This document shows, one piece after another, positions 25,826-36,830 of a DNA stretch of 64,000 bases. The notes under the pieces are model-generated. The model ran no database searches. It had not been told where the DNA came from and worked only from the letters and a program-made list of their open reading frames with translations. Position numbers and translations under genes: made by a program. The first letter of the stretch is position 1; every line of letters starts with the position of its first letter. This DNA is from Anaerolineae bacterium. Its GTDB lineage: Bacteria; Chloroflexota; Anaerolineae; Aggregatilineales; Phototrophicaceae. The DNA is taken from contig JAJEGA010000125.1 of assembly GCA_022820125.1 (NCBI GenBank), positions 1 through 64,000 on the forward strand, given 5' to 3'.

Positions 25826-27157
25826 TCAGCTGCGCGGGATATAATCAAGCCAGGCGTCGAATATCTCGAACTGGCTGCTGTTGGTTTCGCGCAGGGATTC
25901 TCTCAATTGCTCAAGTTCCTGCCGCTTGGCGCGTTCGATTTGCGATTTCGTTTCGGCGCCGCTGCGCTCTTCTTTGCTGCGCACCTGCAGAATGTGATAG
26001 CCAAACTCGCTTTTGACGGGACCGACGAGCGCGCCGATCTCCGCGCTTTCAATCGCCGCGCGGAATTCGCGCACGTAGTTGCCAACGTAGGATTCTCCCA
26101 ATTCGCCGCCGCGGGCGCCGCTGCCGGGGTCGGTCGATATGGCGCGCGCCAGCGCCGCGAAAGTCTCGCCATCATTTAAAGCTTGCAGGGCTTGCGCGGC
26201 TGTCTGCTCATCCTCGACCAGAATGTGCCGGACATCAGCATATAGCAGCGCGCCATCATCGGGAACGAGGGCGTCGGCGAGCGAGGCTTCCAGCGCATTG
26301 CGCTCAAAGAAGCGATCAACAGTTTCGGCGGCGACGCCGGCGCGGTCGAGATAGGCGCGGTAATCTTCTTCATTCTGCTTGAAGTTCTCGCGCGCTTCGT
26401 CGGCGCTTAGCGTCGGCTCGACGACCGTCGGCTGTGGCGTGACTTCTGGTTCAGCGGTCACTTCTGTAGCGATTGCCGCGGGGTCGGGCGTCTCCGTGGG
26501 CGCTGGCGTATTCGTCGGCGTGGGCGAAACAAAGGGCGTCGGCGTGACAGTCGGCTCAGGCGTTGCAGTCGGTTCGACGCCAATAAGCGCGACTTCCGTG
26601 GGGTCAAAGCCGAAGAATTCTTCGACAGCTTGGCGCACGGCGGCTTCGTCTACCCGGATATTACGCGAAGCGGCTTCGGCGGCGAGCAGCCTGTCGTCAA
26701 CCATATCGTTGATCACGCGCAGCCCGAGCTGGTCTGGCACATTCGCCTCGCTGAGCCAAGTTTTGTAGGGCTCTTGCTGCGCCAGCTGTTGCATATCGAA
26801 GCCCGAGGACTGCATCTGATTAAGCTGCAGCAGGAGTCGATTTCGTTCCAACTGATACTCCTGCCGGAACTCCCGAACCGTGATATTTACGCCATTGACT
26901 GTTGCGACAGTCTGGTTGGGGACAATGAATTGTTCGATGGCGAAGGGAATCGCAATCAACAATGCGAGCACAGCGACCAGGGCGATGACGCCACGAATGA
27001 CCCATTTCTGCAATTGCTCTTCTTTTTCGGCGCGGCTGACGTAGGACGAATCGGCTTGGCTTTGTGGGTTGCCTTCACCGCCTTGGCCTGCAGCTGCCGC
27101 TTGCGTTCGGCGCCGCCTCCGTTTGGGCGCGCCAGTCGTTTGAGCCTTCTTCGACAT
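25826..27157 (-). CDS. Membrane-anchored PpiC/SurA-type peptidyl-prolyl isomerase
   Basis: The 443-residue protein begins with a basic tail (PKRRRRRTQAA), then a membrane helix near residues 52-74, so most of it is outside the cytoplasm. A SurA-like N-terminal domain (TVATVNGVNITVREFRQEY) and a Pro/Thr-rich linker (TATPEPTVTPTPFVSPTPTN) follow. A parvulin domain comes next (DVRHILVEDEQTAAQALQAL, STDPGSGARGGELGE, FGYHILQVRSKEE). It should help fold exported proteins. It follows the ribosomal protein genes in the same direction. Confidence 0.87.
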   Translation of the reverse strand: MSKKAQTTGAPKRRRRRTQAAAAGQGGEGNPQSQADSSYVSRAEKEEQLQKWVIRGVIALVAVLALLIAIPFAIEQFIVPNQTVATVNGVNITVREFRQEYQLERNRLLLQLNQMQSSGFDMQQLAQQEPYKTWLSEANVPDQLGLRVINDMVDDRLLAAEAASRNIRVDEAAVRQAVEEFFGFDPTEVALIGVEPTATPEPTVTPTPFVSPTPTNTPAPTETPDPAAIATEVTAEPEVTPQPTVVEPTLSADEARENFKQNEEDYRAYLDRAGVAAETVDRFFERNALEASLADALVPDDGALLYADVRHILVEDEQTAAQALQALNDGETFAALARAISTDPGSGARGGELGESYVGNYVREFRAAIESAEIGALVGPVKSEFGYHILQVRSKEERSGAETKSQIERAKRQELEQLRESLRETNSSQFEIFDAWLDYIPRS

Positions 27158-27254
27158 GTATCGCTGAGCTCCTGAGATGGTATCCGTCTTAGGCTATGCG
27201 CATTGGTCCGGAAGCCCGGCGCCGGGTTTAGCCGCTTGCCGAGCCGCGCCTTGA

Positions 27255-27566
27255 CTAATCGGCAACGACATAGGGCAGCAGCGCCAGATGGCGCGCGCGC
27301 TTGATTTCACGCGCCAGTTCGCGCTGGCAGCGCGAGCAATTGCCGGTTTGACGCCGGGGCTTGATCTTGCCGCTCTCGCTGACATAACGGGAGAGCATAT
27401 CGAGATCTTTGTAATCGAAGCATCTGCCTTTCGGGCAGTAGGTGGAACGGCCGCGGCGACGCCGTCCTCGCCGTCGTCTCTGGGGGCCGCCTCGCCGGCC
27501 CGCAGAGCGATCTTGCGGGGGCCTGGATTGACGCTGCGTCGGTCTGCTTTCGGTGTTTTCACTCAC
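27255..27566 (-). CDS. rpsR: 30S ribosomal protein bS18
   Basis: The 103-residue protein has a basic Arg-rich N-terminal tail and the S18 core [18 protein letters not shown] followed by [19 protein letters not shown]. Four cysteines (YCPKGRC and NCSRC) make it a zinc-binding (C+) form. It lies downstream of rpsF. In many bacteria ssb separates the two and rplI follows; both are missing here. Confidence 0.95.
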   Translation of the reverse strand: MSENTESRPTQRQSRPPQDRSAGRRGGPQRRRRGRRRRGRSTYCPKGRCFDYKDLDMLSRYVSESGKIKPRRQTGNCSRCQRELAREIKRARHLALLPYVVAD

Positions 27567-27653
27567 GAGTCTTTTTCTCCATCCGCTGCAAATTCTGACC
27601 TGGGGTCTTATGTCAAGCGCGATTGCGATTGTACATTGACGGGCTTTACTTGA

Positions 27654-27968
27654 TTAGGCGGGCTGCTTGACTTCGCCTTCTTCACGGACAAGCAGGTAGC
27701 GGAGCACTGAATCAGAGAGCTTCAATTCAGTCTCCAATTCATCAATGTGGTCTGGTTGAATCGCGGCGCGTATCAGAACATAGTGGCCCTCGCGCTGGCC
27801 GCCGATAGGGTAAGCCAGACGGCGCCGGCCGAATAGCTTGCGGTCGACGCTTTTGACCACGCCGTTTTCGCCCAGTTCGATATAACTGATGACTTGATCA
27901 ATGGCTTGGTTGACTTCTTCGTCTGAGGGCAGCATTCGGACGATGAACGTGAGTTCGTAGTCTCTCAT
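27654..27968 (-). CDS. rpsF: 30S ribosomal protein bS6
   Basis: The 104-residue protein starts MRDYELTFIVR and has VVKSVDRKLFGRRRLAYPI with the S6 beta-strand pattern (GHYVLIRAAI). S6 pairs with S18 on the platform of the small subunit, which fits the neighbouring rpsR. The ATG is preceded by AGGAAAGGA. The 87-base gap to rpsR contains no ssb. Confidence 0.95.
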   Translation of the reverse strand: MRDYELTFIVRMLPSDEEVNQAIDQVISYIELGENGVVKSVDRKLFGRRRLAYPIGGQREGHYVLIRAAIQPDHIDELETELKLSDSVLRYLLVREEGEVKQPA

Positions 27969-28069
27969 GGTGTTCCTTTCCTCGGATGATAGCCCCGCCT
28001 ATGGGAGTTTCGGCGAAGCGGAAAGCTGTCATTCAATTGTGAGCGCTCATGTTAATCTAGGCCGCTGCG

Positions 28070-29542
28070 TTATGCAATGCCGCCTTTGGCTGAAGACCGG
28101 CGCGCGTCGTCCAACATCAGCTTGGAGCTGGCGACGCAAAGCGCGACGATCAGCCAGAACCAGGTGATGGATGACTGAAAATCCAGGCGAAAGAAATAAA
28201 GGTCGGCGATTGCGTTAACCAGACCAGTGAACAAGGCGACATGATAACCCAAGTGAATCGCGGCGAATTCCGGATGGTCTCTGGCGGTATGCCAGGCGCG
28301 GCGGCCGTAGGCGAAAACGCCAGCCATCGTCAGCAGGAAGATAACGAGGCCAGTGAGCCCGATCTGATTCGCCATCATCAAGTACATATTGGCGACGTTG
28401 GCATAAATGTCGATCTCGGGCGCGCCGGTGAATCCCAAGCCCATAATCGGATAGCGGGCGATGACCTCGAGCGAATCGGTCCATTCGCCGATGCGCATTT
28501 GGGTCGCGAGGTCGGCGCCTTGAAAAGCCTGGATGAGCCGATCAAAGTAGACTTGCGTCTGCGGCAAGAGCAGGAAGATCAGCCCGGCGGCGATCAGCGC
28601 TGGGATGAGCCGGCGGTAGCGCAGCAGAGCGAGCATGAACAAGCCCGCGCCCAAAGCGAGGAATGAAGCGCGCGATGCCGTCAACAACAGCGCCAGGGCG
28701 ACCATCCCAAAGACGCCGAAAGTCAGCCAGCGCCAAGGCAAGACGGGCCGCTTCGCGACGACCTGGGGCGCTATCATCAAGGCGGCGGTCGCCAAAATCC
28801 CGCCCAGGGCGTTGGGGTCGACCCAGGTGCCGATCGCCCGCTCCGCCAGCGCCGGATTGTCTTCGATATAGCGTATTACGCCGCCAGCGGGGTAGCCGAT
28901 TCGCGACAATCTTATGAGCAGCGCTTCAGCCAAGGCGTCCGGCGCGATATAGAGGGCGACCGCCAACAGGGCTTGCGCGCCGATCGCCAAGATGATGACC
29001 AAAACAAGACGCCGCAGCATGGCTGGGCTGCGCAATAGATCCGTGAGGATGAACACCATGCTTATGCTCAGCAAGGTTTCGGCGAACTGACGAATAATGG
29101 CGGATGTCGGGCTGGCATGGCGCAAGCCGAGGGCGAAAGCGAGCACGAGCCACATCACATAGATCGTGATCAGCGCATGCACCGGCGTCAGGCGCAGGCG
29201 GCCCCGGCGCCCGGTCATCCATTGAAATAGGTAGACCATCAGGAATCCGCCAAGCGCCAGATCCAGCAGGGTGGGGGTGATCGCGATTTTGACCGGGAAG
29301 ACGCCGAAGGGCAACAGCATAACGACGCCGATTATGGCGTAGAGCGCCGCGCTGACATCGGTGATGACATAGAGCGCGGCCAGCGCGCCAACGATGGCGG
29401 CGATCGCCAGCCAAGGTCCGATGACGGCGATCAGCAAGCCGATGCCTGCGCCGGCAATGCCGATGCCGAAACCGACCGCGATCGCGTAATGGCGGCGATC
29501 AAGCCGGCTGATCCTGACTTGCAGTCCATTGGCCGCTCTCAT
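28070..29542 (-). CDS. O-antigen ligase/polymerase family membrane protein
   Basis: The 490-residue protein is polytopic with about 11-12 membrane helices and a Wzy_C-type loop (TASRASFLALGAGLFMLALL, then MRIGEWTDSLEVIARYPIMG and GLGFTGAPE). This family ligates or polymerises surface polysaccharide outside the membrane. The ATG at 29542 overlaps the stop of the previous gene (ATGA), which decides the start over a longer frame. It is the last gene of the glycan cluster. Confidence 0.8.
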   Translation of the reverse strand: MRAANGLQVRISRLDRRHYAIAVGFGIGIAGAGIGLLIAVIGPWLAIAAIVGALAALYVITDVSAALYAIIGVVMLLPFGVFPVKIAITPTLLDLALGGFLMVYLFQWMTGRRGRLRLTPVHALITIYVMWLVLAFALGLRHASPTSAIIRQFAETLLSISMVFILTDLLRSPAMLRRLVLVIILAIGAQALLAVALYIAPDALAEALLIRLSRIGYPAGGVIRYIEDNPALAERAIGTWVDPNALGGILATAALMIAPQVVAKRPVLPWRWLTFGVFGMVALALLLTASRASFLALGAGLFMLALLRYRRLIPALIAAGLIFLLLPQTQVYFDRLIQAFQGADLATQMRIGEWTDSLEVIARYPIMGLGFTGAPEIDIYANVANMYLMMANQIGLTGLVIFLLTMAGVFAYGRRAWHTARDHPEFAAIHLGYHVALFTGLVNAIADLYFFRLDFQSSITWFWLIVALCVASSKLMLDDARRSSAKGGIA

Positions 29543-31782
29543 GGCGCCGCTCTCCGCCAAACTGCTTGAATCGCCAGCAGCGCCAATCCGAACCAGGTGA
29601 TCAGGCTCACTAGCGCGCCAATGGCATAACTGCGCGGCGCGAATTCCAGGCTCAGCGAGTGCTCGCCCGCCGGGATCTCCACCGCGATCAAGCCCGCGTA
29701 GGCGCGGACAATCGGCACAGAGAAGCCGTTCAGGCGCGCCTCCCAACCCGGATAATGAGGCATGGAAAGTGAAAGAATCGCATTCTCCGCCGTGTCGATG
29801 TCCAGCGTGATGACTTCGGGCGCGAAGGAATTCACGGCGACGGCGCCCGCGACGGCGGCATCGGGCAGCTCGAGCGTCGGCGGCTGCTGCAGTATGATTT
29901 TCTCTCGTTCATCAAAGCGCGCGTCTTCCATGAGTTGGAGCGCCCAGTCATCGCTATCGACAAGAGCGGCTTCATAATAAAGGATAGCGAAGGGGCGCGG
30001 ATCCTCAAGCTGGTGCAGATAAACCGCGCCATCCTTATCGAATCCGCGCTCAATGACGCCGCTGGGTATCGAGAGCGATTGCGACCCGCTGAAGATATAT
30101 TTTACCGAGAACAACTCCCAAGCCAACGGGTTGTCCACATAATCGCGGTAGATGATCGATTGCGGTCCCTTGAGAAATAGCGGACTGATGCCGCGCATAT
30201 CCATGATGCCGTACAAGCTGCCGAAGTTATCGCGCAGTCCGCGGAAGCCGTCGACGCGAAATGGTCCCGAATCCTGGTCGCCCAATACGGCTTGGATCAA
30301 AGGCGGCGGCGCAAGCGGAAGCTGTTCGCTGGCGGGAATGGAATCGTAGTTGGCGGGATGATCGATATTGACCGAGATCAGTTCAAAGGCGATAAGCGCG
30401 ATTAGGGCGAGCTGCGGGCGCCAGCCTTGCGGCGCTCGCAAGAAATGGCGCAAAACGGCATAAGACGCGGCGGCGACCAGGGCGCTGCGCGACGCGATTT
30501 CAAATAGATTGCTCCAGGCGGCCGCGTTATGAGCCCAGGCGACAAACAGACCGAGAGCGACCAGAATCATCAGCGCGCAAAAGCGCCGCCAATAGCGCAA
30601 GGCGCGCTGGCGGTGGGCGCTGTTTGGCCATGCGGCGGCGGCGGCGATGCCAAGACCGGCTAATATAGCCAGGCTCATGGCGACCAGCAAGGCGGCTCGT
30701 TCTTGCCCGCGAAAGAAGCGCAGCCCCGGGATCAGGTTATAGCTGGCATGATAGAAGGCGCTGTTTTCGCCCAGGCTGTGCGCGGCGGCGGCAAGGGCAA
30801 CTACAAGCCAGAAGCGGCTTTCGCCTTGCCGGCGGGCGACGGCGACGGCGACCAGGAAGAGCGCCGGGATGCCGACGTAGAGCGGCGACCATTGGCTGAC
30901 GGAACCGGGGAAGACGACTTGGGCAATGTCTCGGAAGGGGAATCCGTTGCCCTTTGCCACAAATCCCAAGCTCTCGCGGCTGGTGTGCGTCAGATACTCG
31001 ATGCCGGGGAAGAGCGTTACGGCTGTCGCGCCTAGCGCCACCATTGCAAATATCAGAAGTCCACGAAGAAGCGCCCGCCAGCCCAGCTTGCCAAGGTGAC
31101 AGCGATAGGCTAGGTAGGCGGCCGCCAGGTATGACGCAAACCAGCTCGTCTGCGGATGACCCGCCAGCCAGGACAAGCCCAATGCGAAGCCCGCCAGCGC
31201 AATGAATCTATGTGTTAGCGCTCGTTGGCGCGTCGCTTCGAGGATGCCCAACAGCGTCAAGGGCAGCCAGGTCGCCGCCTCCAGCACAGCCAGCTGCAGT
31301 GGCGGGTAGCCGGTGACGTATCCGCCGTAGCCGATGACTGCCGCCGCCGTCAGCCCCGCCAGATGGCTCAATCGGTTTCCTAAGGTCAGCCGCCGAATGA
31401 AGGTGTACATCAACAGCGTGAAGACCAGGACGTGGGCGGTCATTTCCATTTGGAGCGCATTGTAGGTCCAGCCGCCCGCGAGATGACTGAGCGCGATTGT
31501 GACCCAGCGCGGCGGATAAAAGACGGCTGCCTGCGTATCGGCTATGAAGGGCAATCCGCCATTGTTGTAGGGGTTCCACAGCGGTATTTCGCCGCGCGTC
31601 AATCGCTCGTATTGATAGGCGCCAAAGGCGACGAACTGCCCGGAAAAGTCGCCTTGTTTCAGCGATGCCTGATCAGCCGCGATTGGCGTGAAAAGCCGCC
31701 AGAAGAACAGCAGCCAAAGCAGAAGCAGGGCGACAATGGCGCGGAGATCCTCTTGTCTGCTCAGTTGATGGAGTCGTGTCAT
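29539..31782 (-). CDS. YfhO-like multi-pass membrane protein (GT-C type)
   Basis: The 747-residue protein has about a dozen membrane helices and a C-terminal soluble domain. The first loop (DFSGQFVAFGAYQYERLTRG, then EIPLWNPYNNGGLPFIADTQ) is the hallmark of the YfhO family of GT-C-type proteins, which are thought to transfer sugars from lipid carriers. The end VEIPAGEHSLSLEFAPRSYA also fits. The ATG at 31782 was chosen because the frame upstream runs into the preceding gene. It is part of the glycan operon. Confidence 0.75.
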   Translation of the reverse strand: MTRLHQLSRQEDLRAIVALLLLWLLFFWRLFTPIAADQASLKQGDFSGQFVAFGAYQYERLTRGEIPLWNPYNNGGLPFIADTQAAVFYPPRWVTIALSHLAGGWTYNALQMEMTAHVLVFTLLMYTFIRRLTLGNRLSHLAGLTAAAVIGYGGYVTGYPPLQLAVLEAATWLPLTLLGILEATRQRALTHRFIALAGFALGLSWLAGHPQTSWFASYLAAAYLAYRCHLGKLGWRALLRGLLIFAMVALGATAVTLFPGIEYLTHTSRESLGFVAKGNGFPFRDIAQVVFPGSVSQWSPLYVGIPALFLVAVAVARRQGESRFWLVVALAAAAHSLGENSAFYHASYNLIPGLRFFRGQERAALLVAMSLAILAGLGIAAAAAWPNSAHRQRALRYWRRFCALMILVALGLFVAWAHNAAAWSNLFEIASRSALVAAASYAVLRHFLRAPQGWRPQLALIALIAFELISVNIDHPANYDSIPASEQLPLAPPPLIQAVLGDQDSGPFRVDGFRGLRDNFGSLYGIMDMRGISPLFLKGPQSIIYRDYVDNPLAWELFSVKYIFSGSQSLSIPSGVIERGFDKDGAVYLHQLEDPRPFAILYYEAALVDSDDWALQLMEDARFDEREKIILQQPPTLELPDAAVAGAVAVNSFAPEVITLDIDTAENAILSLSMPHYPGWEARLNGFSVPIVRAYAGLIAVEIPAGEHSLSLEFAPRSYAIGALVSLITWFGLALLAIQAVWRRAAP

Positions 31783-31793
31783 CCAAGCCGCCG

Positions 31794-32918
31794 TCAATTG
31801 ATCGTCCGATAAAAGGCGATGGTCTCGCCCGCGATCGCATCCCAGTCGAAATGCCGGCTCAACTGCAAGGCGCCGGTTCGCAGCCGCTTCAATCGCTCGC
31901 GCTCGCGCATCAAGCGCAGGATCGCGCCTTGGATGGCATCGCTTGAGGCGGGCGGGACCAGCCAAAGATTCTCGCTATGGACAAAGGCGTCGACATTCAC
32001 CGCCGGTTCGGTTGTCAAGATAGCGCAGCCGCAGTGAATGGCTGCTATCAGACTGCTGCGCCGGTATGACGCGCCATCGGCGAAGGGCAGCGCCATGAGA
32101 TCAATCGTTTTGAAACAGGCGGCTGCTTCGCGCTCGGGCAGGTAGCCGGTCCAGTGAATGGCGTCGGCGAGCCCGAGTCGCTCAATGCGATCTTCCAGCG
32201 CGGTCAGATAAGCGGCGTCCTCATCCGAGCCGACATTGTTGCGCTTTTCGCCAATGAACAGAAGCCGCAGATCGTGCCCGGCGGCGCGAAGGGCCGCCAG
32301 CGCCTCGATCAAGCAGTCGATGCCCTTTATCGCGTTCACGAATCCAAAATGGCCGAGCACAAAAGTATTGGCGTCGGCGGGGGCCCGCCAATGCGCGTTT
32401 ACCTTGTCGCCTTCGCTGCAATCCGCCCGGGGGATGCTGCTTCCAATTGGAATGAGGCGGCGCTTGGGCAAGCCTGTCAGGCGGCGATCATCCTCTTGAT
32501 TGGTGGTGATGATGCCGGCGGAAGAACGCGCCAGGCGCATTACGATCCAGTCGCGGAGCGGGCCCGCTTTGGGAAAGAGATAGGGGTATCGCAGATCATG
32601 GAATGTTGTAACGAGCGGGGCGTCAAGCGCAGCCGGCAAGAAGTGAATGAAGGGCGACATATCGTAGGCTGAGGTCTGATATTGCAGATTGACGACATCG
32701 AGACCGTGTCGGCGCGCCCAGGCTCGAATCCTTGGCAGGCAGCCGGGTCCCCAGCTGCGGACGGTAGAGATGTTCAGGTCTGCCTCGGCGGATCCTTGGC
32801 GGCTGAGGATATGGACTTGATGCCCGCGGTCGCGGATGCGTTCCGCCAGCCTCTTGGTAAAATCGCCGACGCCGCCGGGCATTGGCGGAAACTCGCCGGT
32901 GATCAATCCGATCTTCAT
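31794..32918 (-). CDS. GT4-family glycosyltransferase
   Basis: The 374-residue protein begins MKIGLITGEFPPMPGGVGDF, the typical GT4 N-terminal strand with a Gly-rich loop. The second half has FVLGHFGFVNAIKGID, LLFIGEKRN, IHWTGYLPEREAAACF and a short acidic region near DLMALPFADG. It lacks a clear E-x7-E motif, so the donor sugar is uncertain. The start ATG overlaps the stop of the upstream GT2 gene (ATGA at 32915-32918). It should add a sugar to the surface glycan made by this cluster. Confidence 0.82.
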   Translation of the reverse strand: MKIGLITGEFPPMPGGVGDFTKRLAERIRDRGHQVHILSRQGSAEADLNISTVRSWGPGCLPRIRAWARRHGLDVVNLQYQTSAYDMSPFIHFLPAALDAPLVTTFHDLRYPYLFPKAGPLRDWIVMRLARSSAGIITTNQEDDRRLTGLPKRRLIPIGSSIPRADCSEGDKVNAHWRAPADANTFVLGHFGFVNAIKGIDCLIEALAALRAAGHDLRLLFIGEKRNNVGSDEDAAYLTALEDRIERLGLADAIHWTGYLPEREAAACFKTIDLMALPFADGASYRRSSLIAAIHCGCAILTTEPAVNVDAFVHSENLWLVPPASSDAIQGAILRLMRERERLKRLRTGALQLSRHFDWDAIAGETIAFYRTIN

Positions 32919-33895
32919 AATCTGGCTTTCAAACCTCGGCGCAGCACTTGCCAATAAATGCGCGCGCGCCGCGCCCTGAGCTCGCGTTTGTGGCCCAGCG
33001 CGCCCTTCAAGCTCTCCAGGCAAAGCTGCCAACTAAACTGCAGCAACAAGATTGCGCGCAGGGTTAGATACGGCAAGTATCCATGATGCTTGCGGAAATA
33101 ACGGAGCTTGCTCGACTGGAAGTGGATTTGCTTATGGGCGCCGACTTGCTCGCTGCTCTTGCCGCCATGATGCGTGATGATGGCGCCGCCGTGATAAAAG
33201 ACCCGCCAGCTGGCTGATTTGGCGCGCCGACAATAATCCAGCTCTTCCGAGTACATGATGTAACCCTCGTCGAGCCCGCCGATGGAATCGTAGACTTCGC
33301 GCCGAAGCATAAGCGCCGAGCCCTGCACCCAGTCCGCCTCGATGATATCGCTGTCTTTCGTGTCGAACATCCGGTAGTTGCGCTCGACGCTTGGCGGCGC
33401 CCACGAGGCGAGCCAGGTGCTTTCGAAGATGCCAGTCGCAAGCGTGGGGAAGCGCCGGCGGGTTGATTGATGGCTGCCGTTGCTGTTCAGTGTATGCGGG
33501 CCCAGAATGCCCACCTGCGGCTGCCCGCTCATAAACTCAAGCATGCGCGCGAGCGCGCCCGGGTTGACTTCCGTATCCGGATTGAGCAAGAGCAGAAAAT
33601 CGCCTCGCGCCCGTTTTAATCCGATATTGTTGCCGCGGGTAAAGCCGATGTTGCTCGATTGAGGCAACAGGTCGACCTCGGGGTGTTTTTCGCGAACCAG
33701 GTCGACGCTGCCATCACTGCTGGCGGAATCCACCACGATGATCTCGGTGTTGAATTCGCGACTCTCGCCTGGTCGTTCTGAACGCGTCGCCCGCTGCAAA
33801 CTTGTCAGGCATTTGTCCAGCAGGTCACGCACATTCCAACTGACGATGATGACGGAAAGGTCGACCAAAGCGCGTTCCCTCGAGTGGTCATTCAT
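32915..33895 (-). CDS. GT2-family glycosyltransferase (rhamnosyltransferase-like)
   Basis: The 326-residue protein has the GT-A nucleotide-binding core SVIIVSWNVRDLLDKCL, EIIVVDSASSDGS and NNIGLKRARGDFLLLLNPDT, which contains the DxD-like metal site. The catalytic-side EADWVQGSALMLRREV and YSEELDYCRRAKSASWRV are typical of WbbL-like rhamnosyltransferases. GDP-rhamnose synthesis genes lie 1-3 kb upstream in the same direction, so a D-rhamnosyl donor is possible. The last 50 residues are basic and may be membrane-associated. Confidence 0.85.
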   Translation of the reverse strand: MNDHSRERALVDLSVIIVSWNVRDLLDKCLTSLQRATRSERPGESREFNTEIIVVDSASSDGSVDLVREKHPEVDLLPQSSNIGFTRGNNIGLKRARGDFLLLLNPDTEVNPGALARMLEFMSGQPQVGILGPHTLNSNGSHQSTRRRFPTLATGIFESTWLASWAPPSVERNYRMFDTKDSDIIEADWVQGSALMLRREVYDSIGGLDEGYIMYSEELDYCRRAKSASWRVFYHGGAIITHHGGKSSEQVGAHKQIHFQSSKLRYFRKHHGYLPYLTLRAILLLQFSWQLCLESLKGALGHKRELRARRARIYWQVLRRGLKARL

Positions 33896-33995
33896 CTCGC
33901 AGTTTAACAGGCTTGACGGGGCTGTGTCAGCGGTCAGTGTCGACGCGACCTGCGCGTCCCTCGGCTATTTCGCGCGCGCTTGCAGGCGGAATTAA

Positions 33996-34813
33996 TCAGC
34001 GCCGAGCGAGCGCAAATAGGGTCTCGGCGTTGTCGCTGGTATGCCGCGCCATTTCTTCAGCCGGCAGGCGATGCAATTCCGCCAGTTTTTCGTTGATATA
34101 GCGGACATAAGCCGGTTCATTGCGTTTCCCACGCCGCTGTTGTGGCGCGAGAAAGGGCCCATCAGTCTCAATCAAGATTCGGTTTAGGGGAAGGCGCCGC
34201 GCAATTTCCCGCAGCGCATCCGCTTTCTTGTAGGTGAGCGGACCGGTAAAGCCGAGATAGAATCCCAGCTCAAGCGCGCGTTCAGCGACTGCAGCGGCAG
34301 CGGAAAAGGAATGCAATACACCCAAACGCATTCGGCGCTCCGGCGGGATAGCGGCCGCCCAGTTTTGCACAATTGCCATCAAGTCTTCGCTCGCCGACGG
34401 GGCTGTGTCTACGCGCCCCTCGCGGTTGTGGATGATCACTGGCAATTTCAATTCCGAGGCGAGGGCGAGTTGTGATTCGAAGGCGCGCCATTGCGCCGGC
34501 TTCGGGCTCTTGTCCCAATGGTAGTCGAGGCCGATTTCGCCAATCGCCACCACCTGTGGCGCGCTGGCAAGCGGGCGCAACTCGTCGAGCATAGCTTGGT
34601 TGAAATCGGCGCTGCTATTGGGATGGATGCCGACGGCGGCAAAGACGCCGTTTTCGCCCGCAGCCACTTCAAGCGCCTGCCGGCAGCTTGAGAGATCTAT
34701 CGCGGGGACGATGATGCGCCGGACGCCAGCGTCGTGGGCGCGCTGGAGCGCCGCCGCCCGATCACGATCGTATTGATGAAAGTATAGATGGCAATGGGTG
34801 TCAACCAGCTCCA

Positions 34814-34814
<1 letters not shown>
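33996..34814 (-). CDS. tatD: TatD-family metal-dependent DNase
   Basis: The 272-residue protein is a TatD amidohydrolase-fold nuclease. The metal ligands are readable: VDTHCHLYF near the start, GEIGLDYHW, PVIIHNREG, VLHSFS and ETDGPFLAP. TatD proteins are 3'-5' exonucleases involved in DNA repair and quality control. The start codon shares one base with the gmd stop (TGATG), so the gene is coupled to the sugar genes although its function is unrelated. Confidence 0.9.
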
Positions 34815-35806
<992 letters not shown>

Positions 35807-36760
35807 TTACGATTCACGCAGGCGTTGACGGCAGTCGTCCAGGACATCGCGCAGAGTGGCGTCAAAAGCGTATTCGGGCCGCCAGCCGGTATCGCGGCGA
35901 AGTTTGCAGGACGCGCCGCGAATTTCCGGCACATCGACCGGGCGCAAACGGGCTGGATCGACGCGAATTTCGATCTCGATATCCGTTAGGCAGAGCAGCC
36001 TGTCGAGAAGCTGCCGTATGCTATGCGCCAAGCCCGATGCGATATTATAGGCTTCGCCCGCCGCGCCCGCGTCGACGATCAGGTGGTAGGCGCGCGCGAT
36101 ATCGCGGACATCGGTGAAATCTCGCTTTGCCTCCAGGTTGCCTACCTTTATAACCGCGTCGCTCTTTCCTGCCTCAATCGCCGCGATCTGCTTGGCGAAG
36201 GCTGGCGCGACGAAGCGGTCGTTCTGGCCCGGACCGATGTGATTGAAGGGTCGGGCGCGCATAATCGGCAAGCCGTGGCTGAGGTAATACTGCAAGCCCA
36301 ACATGTCTTGGGCGACCTTGCTTACGCTGTAGGGGTTGGTCGGGCGGATCGCCGTGTCTTCGGACAAGGGCAACTGGTCTGGCTTAACGGCGCCGTAGAT
36401 TTCAGCCGAGCTGACGATTAGCATGCGGGGCTGGATTTCGAGCTCCAGGCAGGCATTAATAATGTTAAGCTGGGCGCGGATATTATTCTCCAAGGTCTCC
36501 CAGGGGGCTTCAAAGGAGCGGGGCACGAAGGCTTGCGCCGCCAGATGATAAATGGCGTCCGGGCGGCATTCCGCCAGCAAACCGCGAACCTTTCCGTAAT
36601 CTTTCAGGTCAATGCGGCGCTGCTCGCTTACCGCTCGGTGGACCGATTCGCTGGGGAAGAGCGTGGTCCCGATCATGCGCGCCTCTGGTTGCACGCTGCC
36701 AATATGCGCTGACAGATGATGGCCCACGAATCCACCGGCGCCAGTGATCAATACGCGCAA
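35807..36760 (-). CDS. rmd: GDP-4-keto-6-deoxy-D-mannose reductase
   Basis: The 317-residue short-chain epimerase/reductase begins RVLITGAGGFVGHHLSAHI and has the Ser/Tyr-x3-Lys active site (IVSSAEIYG, NPYSVSKVAQ) and RPFNHIGPGQNDRFV. With gmd next to it, it most likely reduces GDP-4-keto-6-deoxymannose to GDP-D-rhamnose. A GDP-fucose synthase is less likely because it resembles Rmd rather than WcaG. The TTG at 36760 is chosen as start: it opens directly into the first beta-strand and has AGGA eight bases upstream. Confidence 0.85.
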   Translation of the reverse strand: MRVLITGAGGFVGHHLSAHIGSVQPEARMIGTTLFPSESVHRAVSEQRRIDLKDYGKVRGLLAECRPDAIYHLAAQAFVPRSFEAPWETLENNIRAQLNIINACLELEIQPRMLIVSSAEIYGAVKPDQLPLSEDTAIRPTNPYSVSKVAQDMLGLQYYLSHGLPIMRARPFNHIGPGQNDRFVAPAFAKQIAAIEAGKSDAVIKVGNLEAKRDFTDVRDIARAYHLIVDAGAAGEAYNIASGLAHSIRQLLDRLLCLTDIEIEIRVDPARLRPVDVPEIRGASCKLRRDTGWRPEYAFDATLRDVLDDCRQRLRES

Positions 36761-36830
36761 AGTTTCATCCTTTTGAACGCGAGCGCTGGCAGATGAATGT
36801 GAGACTGGCGAAGGGTTGAGCCCGCTTGTC

